Source: Sutcliffiella rhizosphaerae (GTDB taxonomy: Bacteria; Bacillota; Bacilli; Bacillales; Bacillaceae_I). From it: a stretch of DNA of 64,000 nucleotides. A model generated the notes under the pieces. It searched no databases, was not told the origin of the DNA, and saw nothing but the letters and a program-made list of their open reading frames with translations. Position 1 is the stretch's first letter; every line of letters starts with the position of its first letter. The stretch spans positions 29,853-93,852 of the forward strand of contig NZ_CAKJTJ010000015.1 in the NCBI RefSeq assembly GCF_917563925.1, in the 5' to 3' direction. Both the position numbers and the translations under genes were made by a program. Below are positions 17,549 to 26,987 of this stretch, piece by piece.

Positions 17549-18148
17549 CTAGTCCTCAACAGGTACTAGTAAATTTAGTTTTATATCATTTTGCTCTAAG
17601 TCAAACCTGGAAAATTGTACTTTTGTGTCACTTTGCAGCTCCAATTCCTGTAATGACACATAAATACTTTGCTCGTTAGGTATGATCTCTACCCATTCTG
17701 GAAGTGGATAATTATCTGCTACATATTTTAGAACCATTGATACTGGCACTTGCAGTCTACCAATTGACATCGAGTCCTGCTTTAACATAATATCACCATT
17801 TTCCTGAACTTCAGGAATAAATGTCATGGTGAGGGGAATATCTCTTTCAAATACGGTCATTTCCCCGCGTAATTCTACTCTGTCAGTCAAGAGTACCTCA
17901 TAATTGAGTGGTCTTCTAGTTTCTTTTTCTAAATAATATTGAATAAGCGCATTGATATCTTGCTTATCTGATTGAATCGTCAATGCGACCCTTTTCCTAT
18001 CTTCCCCATTACCATTACCCATCAGCTTAAACTTTGTATTATTAGGTAGCAATGCAAGTATGATAGCAGATGCAGCTATTAAAATATTTATTATCAATAA
18101 ACCTATAAATGCATTTTTCCAGTTGACAACTTTTTTCAAAATAACCAT
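17549..18148 (-). CDS. ypmS: YpmS-like membrane-anchored protein (DUF2140)
   Basis: About 199 residues with one N-terminal membrane helix (AFIGLLIINILIAASAIILALL) and an extracytoplasmic beta-rich domain. The order TMTFIPEVQENGDIMLKQDSMSIGRLQVPVSMVLKYV corresponds to the YpmS family of B. subtilis. Function is unknown; it lies directly after ypmR, as in B. subtilis, with overlapping stop and start (TAGTGGTGATGG). The ATG at 18148 is preferred to the two in-frame GTG codons just before it. It probably acts with YpmR at the cell surface. Confidence 0.85.
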   Translation of the reverse strand: MVILKKVVNWKNAFIGLLIINILIAASAIILALLPNNTKFKLMGNGNGEDRKRVALTIQSDKQDINALIQYYLEKETRRPLNYEVLLTDRVELRGEMTVFERDIPLTMTFIPEVQENGDIMLKQDSMSIGRLQVPVSMVLKYVADNYPLPEWVEIIPNEQSIYVSLQELELQSDTKVQFSRFDLEQNDIKLNLLVPVED

Positions 18149-18153
18149 CACCA

Positions 18154-19059
18154 CTATTCTTCTTCAAGCATTTCATCCACATCGGAATCTTCGTTAAAGC
18201 GATTTATTTCTTCAAGAATGTTGTTCCCTATTAATTGATACCCCTTTTGGTTAGGATGAAACTGATCATCATCAAGCAAATTTTCTTCTGGATCAAAGAA
18301 AATATTTTGAATTGGTACAAAAGCTGTATTTGGATATTTATCTAATACGGAAAGAGTCGTCTCGTTCCAGTTGGTCACAACCTCGTTCATTTCCTCTATC
18401 TCCTGAAAGAATTGATAAAAAGGATTAAATAGTCCCACTAAATATATTCTGCTACTATCATTATGCATCCGTACTTCGCCTAATACACTATCTAATCGGT
18501 CCGCATATAATTTCTGTTCTTTATCGAAAAGAGTGAACGTTAAATCAAGAAAATTTTCTCGAACTACTTTCATCAAATCATTTCCACCGACAGTTATAAA
18601 TATTACATCCGCATTTTTAAGGGCTTCTTGTACTTCTGGGTCTTCTAGCCTTTTTAACAAATGGTTTGTTCTGTTTCCTCTTACACCTAGATTAGTAATT
18701 GTGACATTGTCTATATAGGATTTATCCTCATAGTAATCTTTTACAGTAGAAGTAAAACCACCTTTACCAGATTCATCACCAACACCCTGTGTTAAGGAAT
18801 CTCCAAAAAATACAAGGTTAAATGAACGATCAAAGAACCCTTCAGGAACTTCCTCTTTCTCTTCAATGCTTGTAATTTTTTGTTGGTTTTCAATATTATC
18901 TTCTCTTTTAAAGAAATCTTGTAAAAGTTGCTTTTCCTGCTGATTTTCTCTTCTTTCCTTTACGCGCTCCGATACATAGCTTGAGGAATTTTCTGATGTA
19001 CAACTAACCATACTAATTATTAATATGGCAAGTATTCCAATTACACTCCATTTTTTCAT
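18154..19059 (-). CDS. ypmR: SGNH/GDSL-type lipoprotein hydrolase (YpmR)
   Basis: 301 residues. The signal peptide ends in a lipobox with Cys20 (ISMVSC). The SGNH blocks are FFGDSLTQG (Ser88), GVRGN, VGGNDLM and DDQFHPNQKGY (Asp/His), so the esterase triad is complete. A glutamate/lysine-rich linker separates lipid anchor and catalytic domain. The natural substrate is unknown; acyl or acetyl groups on cell-wall or lipid material are plausible. It is coupled to ypmS. Confidence 0.88.
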   Translation of the reverse strand: MKKWSVIGILAILIISMVSCTSENSSSYVSERVKERRENQQEKQLLQDFFKREDNIENQQKITSIEEKEEVPEGFFDRSFNLVFFGDSLTQGVGDESGKGGFTSTVKDYYEDKSYIDNVTITNLGVRGNRTNHLLKRLEDPEVQEALKNADVIFITVGGNDLMKVVRENFLDLTFTLFDKEQKLYADRLDSVLGEVRMHNDSSRIYLVGLFNPFYQFFQEIEEMNEVVTNWNETTLSVLDKYPNTAFVPIQNIFFDPEENLLDDDQFHPNQKGYQLIGNNILEEINRFNEDSDVDEMLEEE

Positions 19060-19328
19060 GTTTCAATCTCCTTATAGATTAGCCGTTCATCTAGGCTATT
19101 TTTAAAGGAATGCAATAACTGCAGTATACTTTTTATAACATAAATTACTGTTTTTTTCAAAAGGCTGTATCCGCAAACTTTGTTGTTCATTTACGAAAAA
19201 TCCAAGAAAGTTCCAATTATCGTTACTGTCTTACTCTTTTGCACCCTCTAGTTGTTTAATTTAGAACTTTCTCATTACCCTTTTTTTGCAACACTTTAGA
19301 AAGCCATAAATTCAGGAGATGAAAAAAA

Positions 19329-19514
19329 TTGAAAGAAAATGAATTATTGGCTTGTAATGAAGAATTAGCAAAAGAGCTGTTTAACAAAGAGCTTCAAATT
19401 ATCGTAACAGATGGAGTTATGGCAAGCAATAATAATATGGTAGATAGTACGAAAAACACAAGAGGCTTGTCCAATCCTGACAATCATCCTACGAATGAGC
19501 GAGAACATACTTAA
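19329..19514 (+). CDS. Small hydrophilic protein, unknown
   Basis: 61 residues, starting with TTG behind GGAG at nine bases. Acidic N-terminal helix (ENELLACNEELAKELFNKEL) and a polar Asn/Thr-rich tail ending NPDNHPTNEREHT. It fills the gap between divergent ypmR and convergent ypmQ and ends in a strong shared terminator. No family recognised; the TTG start lowers confidence. Confidence 0.55.
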   Translation: MKENELLACNEELAKELFNKELQIIVTDGVMASNNNMVDSTKNTRGLSNPDNHPTNEREHT

Positions 19515-19557
19515 AGTATTTACTTATACCCACCTAATAATAGGGGTTCATTCTAAT

Positions 19558-19607
19558 GAAAAAACGCCTGGATCCACAAATTAATGTGTCATCCAGGCGT
19601 TTTTTAT
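19558..19607. terminator. Bidirectional terminator
   Basis: AAAACGCCTGGAT and ATCCAGGCGTTTT form a 13-bp stem flanked by A and T runs. It ends the plus-strand small gene and the convergent ypmQ. Confidence 0.9.
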
Positions 19608-20176
19608 TGATTTTCAAGTATTTCTATATGTTTTAATATTTCCTCGTAAGGAACATTAAGTCCATCATAACTTTTAATAATTACACCTTCTTGGTTAATT
19701 AAGTAGAAACTTGTCCCGTGTACCACATCCCCACCGTTTTTCGGTTTGGCAACTATAGCTTTAAAATTTTCAGGACCAAAAGTCTCAATTTCCTTTTGTG
19801 TATAACCAGTCAAGAAGTTCCAATTTGATAAATCAGCATCAAACCTACTTGAAAATTCCTTCAATACTTCTGGTGTGTCTACTTCAGGGTCGACAGAGAA
19901 GGATAGAAAATGAGCATCTAACTCTTTTTCATCAGCCATTCTTTGTAGTTTTGCCATATTTGCTGTCATTGGTGAGCAAACAGTTGTACAATTTGTGAAA
20001 ATTAGAGTAGCTACCGTAATGTCACCTTTTAGATCATTTAGGCCGAATGGTTCATTCTCTTGATTTATGTATTGAAAATCATCAAGCTCCCAATTTGTCT
20101 TATCGGGTATTTGTGAATTGCATCCAGCTAAAAACAAACTTAAAACAATTATTAGTATTAAATAAGTATGTTTCAA
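19604..20176 (-). CDS. ypmQ: SCO1/SenC copper chaperone lipoprotein (YpmQ, BsSco)
   Basis: 190 residues. The lipobox LFLAGC anchors the protein at Cys19. The thioredoxin-like fold carries the copper ligands Cys63 and Cys67 in NCTTVCSPM and His153 in VVHGTSFYL. Sco proteins mature the CuA centre of cytochrome c oxidase. The position next to ypmR/ypmS is as in B. subtilis. It is a single gene with the shared terminator behind it. Confidence 0.92.
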   Translation of the reverse strand: MKHTYLILIIVLSLFLAGCNSQIPDKTNWELDDFQYINQENEPFGLNDLKGDITVATLIFTNCTTVCSPMTANMAKLQRMADEKELDAHFLSFSVDPEVDTPEVLKEFSSRFDADLSNWNFLTGYTQKEIETFGPENFKAIVAKPKNGGDVVHGTSFYLINQEGVIIKSYDGLNVPYEEILKHIEILENQ

Positions 20177-20581
20177 TTATTTCACCTTTTCATATTTTTA
20201 TCTTTCCATCAAATCCTATCATTAAATACTTTTAGAAGGAAGAATTCACCCTTGAAATTCATAAAATAAACACATTTTTCAGGCACCTATCACATGAATT
20301 CGTTATTTCATATATTTTTCACTTTTATATATTACATAATGAATATTCCACATTAGATTAGTTGGAATTCTCTAGGAGTAAAATTTAAAAATCGATGTAA
20401 ATGAATCTTTACTTTGTGGATGATTTCGATTCTCTTAATGGTTATTCATTCTACATGAATTTAGCTCATTAAGGCTTCAAGTTGTTCCCCTTGCAATTGT
20501 CCATTTCTAAACAACAAAGACTGCAAACAATCTCCATATTTCTTAGAGAATGTCTACAGTCTGCTTTGATGAATTGTGCCA
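20177..20581. other. Intergenic region, 405 bp
   Basis: AT-rich. The right half carries the terminator of the vWA operon (20508-20570). The left half should hold the ypmQ promoter, which I could not assign. A 23-codon open frame near 20401 has no ribosome site. Confidence 0.6.
20508..20570 (-). terminator. Probable terminator of the vWA/MoxR operon
   Basis: CAAAGCAGACTG and CAGTCTTTG pair with a three-base bulge; the downstream minus-strand sequence is TTGTTGTTT. The loop is long (over 30 bases), so efficiency is uncertain. Confidence 0.45.
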
Positions 20582-23323
20582 TTATTTTCTTTTTCGATTT
20601 TTTGCTTTTAGTAACTGATTCATTCGATCATCTGCAGTCGTTGATTCTTCCTTAGCTATTGTTTCTTTTTGCATTATTTTTTTAGGCAAGTCAATGTTCG
20701 GTTCTTCTCTTTGTGTGGTTTGTTTTGCTTTATGCATCCTTTTAGGTTTTAGTTTTGTTGCAGAATGAATGTTCTTTTTTGCTTTCTCTGTATTTTTACG
20801 GAAAGTAAAAGAGAATAACCCAAATCTGCGGATAAATATTTCGAAGATAAACAAGAAGAACGCAAGGATAACAAATGGAATCCATACATTTTGACTTGTA
20901 TAAAGATTTTTGTGCCAAGGTCTAAAAGCATCTTGTGGCTGCTCTAACATTTGTCCGTTCATGTTACTACTTAATGTTTCAAGTAGTTCTGAATTTACAG
21001 GACGTTGTTCAAACTCTGTTGAAAATGGGACAACGATTCCACTTTTAAACGTTGAAACTACTTCTCCTTCTTCTTCCTGCGTCACATTTAAAAAGTAGAT
21101 ATCTGGTAGGGCGGAAAATTCTAATTCGTACTGTCCAGGACCAACCATCTTACTTGAAATATCTTCAATTATTTCTCCTTTATTATTAGAAACTGAAATA
21201 GTTAGTGGCAATAGGCTATCATCAGCCGAATCCACCTTCAACGAGACTTTTCCTCCTTCAATGAATGAAGAGAAAAAATAAGAACCTTTATTGTAGGAGG
21301 GAAGTGACCACGTTACCATATCGTTCCAAAAACCAGACCACTCCTCCCAGCTCGGAAATCCACCGCTCCATGCTCCGGAAACATCAGATGTCCAAGCTAT
21401 GGAACGACCTAGTCCATAGTTCATTCTCGCAAGAATTGGGTCTTCCTTTTCACTCTCAATAATCATTTCTGCTCTTGGTTTCAACGTAGTTGCCACATAT
21501 GCATTCAAAAAAGGAGTTCCATGTTGAAACCTTGAAGACCAAACGTAACCACCGTATACAGTTGGTACATGAGGATTATCTTCAATGTAGGTTTTGGTAG
21601 TCAATGCCGTTTCTCTTGAGAGAATACTAGGAATGGAAGTGGCATCATAAACTTCGTAAAACCTTCCTGTTCCTAAAGTTGCCAACTCCTCCAGAAGATT
21701 TAAATCAGCATCCCCTCCAATTGCAACAGTCGAAAGTGTAACATTATTAGATAACCCTTCATCGATGATTTCATCATAAGCACCATTTGGTGACTGTCCA
21801 TCTGTCAAAAGAATAATATGTTTTCTTTTAAGATCCATTTCATTCAGCTGTTGGTATGCTTCTTCAAGCGCCGGATAAATATCCGTCCCTCCACCAAGTG
21901 CCGTGGAACGTATTGTATTCATTACTTCTTCTTTATCTTTTATCGGTTCTGTATCGACTATTTGCCATGACTCGGTATCAAAGGCAATAAAACCAAATGT
22001 ATCTCCCTCTTTAAGTAGTTCCACTGATCTCGCTGCTGCTTCTTTAGCAAGATCAAACTTCTCGCCCATCATACTTCCAGATCTGTCCAGAACAATGATT
22101 AAACCAAGTGATGGCACCTCTTTTTTTCCTTTAAGATCCATTTCTACTGGAAGTATACGCTCAACTGGCGTTTTGAAATATCCGCCAAGTCCATAAGATT
22201 CATTTCCACCGGTCATAATAAATCCAACACCAAAATCTCTTACCGCTGTTTCCGTTAACTCCATTTGAGATCCGCTAATTTGATGACCAGATATATTATG
22301 GAAAATGATACTTTCATAGTCTAAGAAACCGGAAAGATTGGTTGGAAGCAATTCCGGCAGTATCCGATCAACATTCCACCCGCTTGAATGAAGAGCCTGA
22401 TAGACATTTTCTCCCTCTCCTTCTCTATCAACCATTAGTATTTTCGGTTGACCGGAAACCTGAGTGAGTGCATGTGAAACGTTATTTTCAACGATTTGAT
22501 CGTCATGAGGGAACACTTCTGCTTTAAATGTGTACATCCCAGGATCGCTTATTAGAAATTGATAGGTAAATTGATTGGTTCCCTTTGCTACAGCAATCTC
22601 TTCCTTTACAATCGTTTCTTCATTTCTAGTGATAATCAAAGTAGCATCTGTATCATAATTCGACTCTAACAACACTTGTAATGGAACGGTTTCACCTTCA
22701 AAACTCATTTGTGGTGTATAGAACGAATTAATGGATACATCTTCTACAGTTGGTGATTGAAAGGGAATGATATCCAGCTCAATATTACTATCTTTTGCAA
22801 ATTGGGATTGTCTTAGGCTGTTTCCATTTGTCTCTAAACCATCAGACAAGAGAACGATCCTACCCTTTTTATTACCTGGTATATAATTTGAAGCGAATTT
22901 GATTCCTTCCTCTAAGTTAGTAAATTGAGGTTCATCATTGATGGATAGCTGTGAAATGGTATCTAGCTCGTTTGTAAATGATTTTTCCAACTTCGGTTTA
23001 TTAGCAAACGTGACGATACTGTAATGGTCATCTTTATGCTTTCCTTTAACTGCTTCATTTACAGCAGACAATATTTCTGTTTCCATGCGTTTTACACTAT
23101 CTGATTGATCAACTAGAAATACCGTGTGTAAACCCTTAACAGGATATAGTACCGATGGTACAGTAAGGGCTAATATTAAAAAAAGGTAAACCAGACTTCG
23201 AAGGGAAAATATGATATATTCCTTTTTGCCTTTTTTCTTTTTGCTTTTCCAATAGAGAAGAAGACTAACAATAACAGGTATGACTAATAACAGCATGAGA
23301 GGATACTCAATTTGAAATCCCAC
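20582..23323 (-). CDS. Membrane protein with two vWA domains and a GATase-like domain
   Basis: 913 residues, last gene of the operon. Two N-terminal membrane helices (8-25, 43-60) are followed by a vWA domain with MIDAS DQSDS (72-76), a beta domain (about 195-285), a class-I GATase-like region (about 292-395, with GFIMTGGNESYGLGG but no visible Cys nucleophile), a second vWA with DRSGS (413-417), Thr480 and LTDG, and a C-terminal helix near 825. The tail is basic and Gln/Lys-rich, in the cytoplasm. MIDAS sites bind Mg and a partner carboxylate. GTG start behind GGGAGG, overlapping the previous gene by 17 bases. Likely partner of the MoxR ATPase. Confidence 0.82.
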   Translation of the reverse strand: MGFQIEYPLMLLLVIPVIVSLLLYWKSKKKKGKKEYIIFSLRSLVYLFLILALTVPSVLYPVKGLHTVFLVDQSDSVKRMETEILSAVNEAVKGKHKDDHYSIVTFANKPKLEKSFTNELDTISQLSINDEPQFTNLEEGIKFASNYIPGNKKGRIVLLSDGLETNGNSLRQSQFAKDSNIELDIIPFQSPTVEDVSINSFYTPQMSFEGETVPLQVLLESNYDTDATLIITRNEETIVKEEIAVAKGTNQFTYQFLISDPGMYTFKAEVFPHDDQIVENNVSHALTQVSGQPKILMVDREGEGENVYQALHSSGWNVDRILPELLPTNLSGFLDYESIIFHNISGHQISGSQMELTETAVRDFGVGFIMTGGNESYGLGGYFKTPVERILPVEMDLKGKKEVPSLGLIIVLDRSGSMMGEKFDLAKEAAARSVELLKEGDTFGFIAFDTESWQIVDTEPIKDKEEVMNTIRSTALGGGTDIYPALEEAYQQLNEMDLKRKHIILLTDGQSPNGAYDEIIDEGLSNNVTLSTVAIGGDADLNLLEELATLGTGRFYEVYDATSIPSILSRETALTTKTYIEDNPHVPTVYGGYVWSSRFQHGTPFLNAYVATTLKPRAEMIIESEKEDPILARMNYGLGRSIAWTSDVSGAWSGGFPSWEEWSGFWNDMVTWSLPSYNKGSYFFSSFIEGGKVSLKVDSADDSLLPLTISVSNNKGEIIEDISSKMVGPGQYELEFSALPDIYFLNVTQEEEGEVVSTFKSGIVVPFSTEFEQRPVNSELLETLSSNMNGQMLEQPQDAFRPWHKNLYTSQNVWIPFVILAFFLFIFEIFIRRFGLFSFTFRKNTEKAKKNIHSATKLKPKRMHKAKQTTQREEPNIDLPKKIMQKETIAKEESTTADDRMNQLLKAKNRKRK

Positions 23324-25106
23324 GTCGATATACCTCCCATTCTATTAAAAGTACGATAAAACCAAGTAAGATAAACAGATGGGAAAATTCTTTTTTGGAC
23401 ATTGCATTTGTTGTCCCCTCTTTTGATCCTTCTGTAGAAATAGTGAAAGCTTCTTCTGTCTGAATCGTTTTCTCATTATCCGGAAGCATGACATATAATT
23501 TTCTTTCTATCTCTTCACTTTCTTGATATTCCTTGAATGTATATAACCCAGGCTTAAATGGAACCTTTATTGGTTCATCTAGGTTTTGAATAATTGACAC
23601 TACATTATTTGAGTTGTTTATTATTTCATATTTCTGAGTGTTGGTGCCTGGAATTATATCCAAAAACTGACCTGGATAATAATAGCCAAGTAATGCCTCT
23701 TTTTCAGATAGGTATTGAATCGCATGATAGATAAATAATGGAAATCCTGTGTGAAGTGGCCAATCACTGACAGACAAGTCAAACAATACAATTATGGTAG
23801 GTGTTCCTTCGAACATACCACTAAGAATCAATGGGGTTTCACCGCTTTTCGCTACAACTTCCAACCCTTCAAAAAGCTCAGTTGATATGGCACTTTCGAT
23901 ATGAACCTTCTCAAGTTCAACAGATTGAAAAAGTGGACTTGACTGATTATAGGTGATATCACCTGTCACATTTTCCTGATTTTCATTTTGGGAAAGAAAA
24001 ATCAACTTCGGACCTTTTGGCCACTCCTCATCTGGCATCCCTTTTAATACATGAATACCAGCCAGATTTTCATTATTCCCTTCATCTTTAGTTAAATGAA
24101 TAACATCCTCTCCTGCAATTTCAGCAGCTTTTCTAACAAACGGGTGAACATCATTATGTATATAAATAGATGCAGCGTGGTCACTAGATAAAAAAGCATA
24201 TTGCTCGTTATCCACTTCGTAATGATCATCTGTAACCAGTATAGCTTTATATACACTAGCCAAAGGTAATCCTTCTATATAGAAAGTCTTAGTATTTTCC
24301 GCCTCTAACTGGTCCACTATCGTTTCTAGGCTATTCCCGTCACCGTCTTGTATAGTGAGTTCCACCCCTTTTAGTGCTTTCCCCTCATTTTTAATTGTAA
24401 CTACTCCGATTACGTTATTGTCACGTGTACCCACACCAAACGTATCAATTGCTAAATTTTCATTACTTTCCCCTATGTTGTATGCTATAAAGGTCGTATT
24501 TTCATGAAAATCTAGGGCCGTATCCTTAGACAAAAAATCAGTGAATAAATGAATTTGCCCTTCTTCATCTCCCAAAAGATTCTTAGCCATTTCTATTGAA
24601 TCTAGAAGGTTTGCACCGCCATAAGTAGGATTGAGGTCTGTCACATAGTTCTGCACTTCTTTTGATGATGTGGACCTTTCTATCAATATTTCTGGTGTCT
24701 CAGAAGCATGAATTACAGTAATATGTTGATCATTAACTTTTGCAAGAATTTCTTTTGCTTCTTTCTTAGCCAGCTCAAGTCTTGTAACTTCACCCTCTTT
24801 TGCAGTCATGGAAGCTGAAGTATCCATGATAAAAATAATATGATCTCCTTTTAATCCATCTTTATTATAAAATGGTTGAGCTAACGTTACTATTAGAAAA
24901 CAGAGGGCAAGTAATTGAAGGTACAAGAGCAAATGATGCTGGAGCTTTCTCCACCATGCCTGTGCTTCAAATTCATTCATCCACTCCTGCCAAAGTAGAA
25001 CTGATGGGATATTTTTTGTTTCGTATTGTTTACGAAAAAAATACATGAATATGACTAAAAGTAAAAATACACTGAATAAAAAATATAATGGAGCTGAAAA
25101 TCCCAT
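23307..25106 (-). CDS. BatA/vWA-domain membrane protein
   Basis: About 600 residues. It opens with the BatA N-terminal membrane module (FSAPLYFLFSVFLLLVIFMYFF, then LLLYLQLLALCFLIVTLAQPF), continues with a vWA domain (MIDAS DTSAS at residues 98-102 of the long form, TYGGANLLDS, LFTDFLS), a long extracellular beta-rich region and one C-terminal helix (FILLGFIVLLIEWEVY). Bat proteins are partners of MoxR ATPases. The ATG at 25106 has AGGTG seven bases upstream; an earlier GTG overlaps the DUF58 stop. Overlaps on both sides indicate tight coupling. Exact role unknown. Confidence 0.82.
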   Translation of the reverse strand: MGFSAPLYFLFSVFLLLVIFMYFFRKQYETKNIPSVLLWQEWMNEFEAQAWWRKLQHHLLLYLQLLALCFLIVTLAQPFYNKDGLKGDHIIFIMDTSASMTAKEGEVTRLELAKKEAKEILAKVNDQHITVIHASETPEILIERSTSSKEVQNYVTDLNPTYGGANLLDSIEMAKNLLGDEEGQIHLFTDFLSKDTALDFHENTTFIAYNIGESNENLAIDTFGVGTRDNNVIGVVTIKNEGKALKGVELTIQDGDGNSLETIVDQLEAENTKTFYIEGLPLASVYKAILVTDDHYEVDNEQYAFLSSDHAASIYIHNDVHPFVRKAAEIAGEDVIHLTKDEGNNENLAGIHVLKGMPDEEWPKGPKLIFLSQNENQENVTGDITYNQSSPLFQSVELEKVHIESAISTELFEGLEVVAKSGETPLILSGMFEGTPTIIVLFDLSVSDWPLHTGFPLFIYHAIQYLSEKEALLGYYYPGQFLDIIPGTNTQKYEIINNSNNVVSIIQNLDEPIKVPFKPGLYTFKEYQESEEIERKLYVMLPDNEKTIQTEEAFTISTEGSKEGTTNAMSKKEFSHLFILLGFIVLLIEWEVYRRGISN

Positions 25107-25111
25107 TCCTA

Positions 25112-25975
25112 TCACCTAATCCACCCTTTTGTGGTCATCCTGTTAAATAATATATCTTCTACTTTTTCACCTGTATGACAAGAGATATAGGATATCCCAC
25201 GTTCAAAGCAAAAATTCTCCAAAATCTCTATTCTTCTCTTCATCTTTTCTAAATAGCTTTTACGTGCATAATCAGATACAGTCACATTCACTTCCTGATT
25301 TGTTTCACTATCAACCAACATAAAATCGCCTTCAAAACTTGGAGAAAATTCATCTTCATCTAAAACTTGAAGTAGATACACATTTTGTTTGTTTGCCTGG
25401 ATTAGTTTTAGAGAATGAATAACAGTATCAAGAGGTTCCATCAAATCAGTAATTACAATGGATACACTAGATTTTCTTTGCAAGTATTCGCCAATAGCTT
25501 CAGAAAATAATAGATTTAAATCCTTAGATGATAGATCACCTACATACTGCATCATTCTGTAGAGGTGTGCTTTTCCTTTACGATACAGATAAGGAGGCTC
25601 CTGTCCATGGACACCTATGATGGATACCCTATCATCATTACTAAGTGTTAAGTAACCAAAAGCTGCAGTTAATGTCTTTGCTAATTTCCACTTTTCATTC
25701 GAGATGGTCATTGATTTGGTGCAATCCAAGTATATTGCAGCGGTTAACTCTTGTTCATCTAAATATCTTTTAATATAATGTTTTTGTGTACGAGCATAAA
25801 TGTTCCAGTCAATTTGCCTTAAATCATCACCTTGTTCATACATTCTGTAATCGGAAAAATCATGAGAAGCTCCAAACCGAGTTGATTTCCGAGTACCTTT
25901 ATGCCAACTTCTTTTTAAATTTCCTACTTGAAGTGTGTACGCTTGTAACTGCTTGGTTAACGTTGCATTTAACAT
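25112..25975 (-). CDS. DUF58-domain protein
   Basis: 287 residues. The DUF58 signature is clear: FSDYRMYEQGDDLRQIDWNIYART (about 41-65), with a vWA-like fold following (YLDCTKSMTI, VIITDLMEPL). There are no membrane helices, so it is cytoplasmic. DUF58 proteins occur in MoxR-vWA operons in most bacteria and may link the ATPase to its targets. It starts four bases after moxR, which supplies AGGTAG as ribosome site. Confidence 0.88.
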   Translation of the reverse strand: MLNATLTKQLQAYTLQVGNLKRSWHKGTRKSTRFGASHDFSDYRMYEQGDDLRQIDWNIYARTQKHYIKRYLDEQELTAAIYLDCTKSMTISNEKWKLAKTLTAAFGYLTLSNDDRVSIIGVHGQEPPYLYRKGKAHLYRMMQYVGDLSSKDLNLLFSEAIGEYLQRKSSVSIVITDLMEPLDTVIHSLKLIQANKQNVYLLQVLDEDEFSPSFEGDFMLVDSETNQEVNVTVSDYARKSYLEKMKRRIEILENFCFERGISYISCHTGEKVEDILFNRMTTKGWIR

Positions 25976-25979
25976 GCCA

Positions 25980-26987
25980 CTACCTACCAGTCATGGACTT
26001 ATCAATATGTTGGATTACATCTTCCAAAATAGCATCTTCTTTAATGCCTGTTGCTTCCCCTTCAAAATTAAGGAATAGTCGGTGACGAAGAACTGGTATT
26101 GCTGCATGCTTAATGTCTCCTTTGGATACATGAAAACGTCCGGCACAAAATGCTCTTGCTTTTGCTACTCTTATTAAACTTTGAACTCCACGAGGGCCAA
26201 CCCCATATCTTACATATTTTCTAACCATTTCACTTGATAGTTCTTGGTCAGGATGAGTTGCCATTACAAGGTTTACCGTATAGTCAAGTAAATCCTGAGA
26301 AACAAGCACTTCTTTAACTGCAAGCTGAATTTTTTGCATAGAATCAGTGTCTAGTAAGCTCTTAACTTGATAAGACTCCGTACCGGTTGTTCTTTTTATG
26401 ATTTCATACAACTCTTCCTTTTTTGGGTATCCCATATGAATTTTCAATAGAAAACGGTCCATCTGCGCCTCAGGCAATGGATAAGTTCCTTCCATATCTA
26501 CTGGGTTTTGGGTAGCAAGGACAAAGAATGGCGCAGATACCTTTCTTGTCTCCCCCATAATAGTAACTGTTTTCTCTGCCATCGCTTCCAAAAGGGAACT
26601 TTGTGTTTTTGGAGTTGCACGATTTATTTCATCCGCAAGGACAATATTTGAAAATATCGGACCTTCATGAAACACAAAGGATTGCTTGCCATTATCATGA
26701 ATTTCTATCATTTTCGTACCTGTAATATCAGAAGGCATTAGATCTGGTGTAAATTGAATTCTGGCAAAATCAAAATTCAATACTTCTGAAATAGTCCGAA
26801 TTAACATCGTTTTCCCGACCCCTGGCATCCCCTCAAGGAGTGCATGCCCCTCTGAGAGCATAGCCCAAAGCACCTGCTCAATAATTTCCTCCTGACCAAC
26901 AATTACTTGACCAATTTCCTCTTTTATTTCTACTAAAATATGTTGAAAATGTTTTAGTTGTTGTTCTTTTTCTTCTAAACTAATCAT
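25980..26987 (-). CDS. MoxR-family AAA+ ATPase
   Basis: 335 residues. Walker A GMPGVGKT (53-60), Walker B IVLADEINRATP (115-126), sensor 1 ATQNPVDMEGTYPLPEAQMDRF, and the C-terminal lid RKYVRYGVGPRGVQSLIRVAKA are diagnostic for MoxR. These ATPases act as chaperones that insert cofactors or assemble complexes with vWA partners, here the DUF58 and the two vWA proteins that follow. AAGGAG lies nine bases upstream of the ATG. It directly abuts the previous gene. Confidence 0.92.
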   Translation of the reverse strand: MISLEEKEQQLKHFQHILVEIKEEIGQVIVGQEEIIEQVLWAMLSEGHALLEGMPGVGKTMLIRTISEVLNFDFARIQFTPDLMPSDITGTKMIEIHDNGKQSFVFHEGPIFSNIVLADEINRATPKTQSSLLEAMAEKTVTIMGETRKVSAPFFVLATQNPVDMEGTYPLPEAQMDRFLLKIHMGYPKKEELYEIIKRTTGTESYQVKSLLDTDSMQKIQLAVKEVLVSQDLLDYTVNLVMATHPDQELSSEMVRKYVRYGVGPRGVQSLIRVAKARAFCAGRFHVSKGDIKHAAIPVLRHRLFLNFEGEATGIKEDAILEDVIQHIDKSMTGR

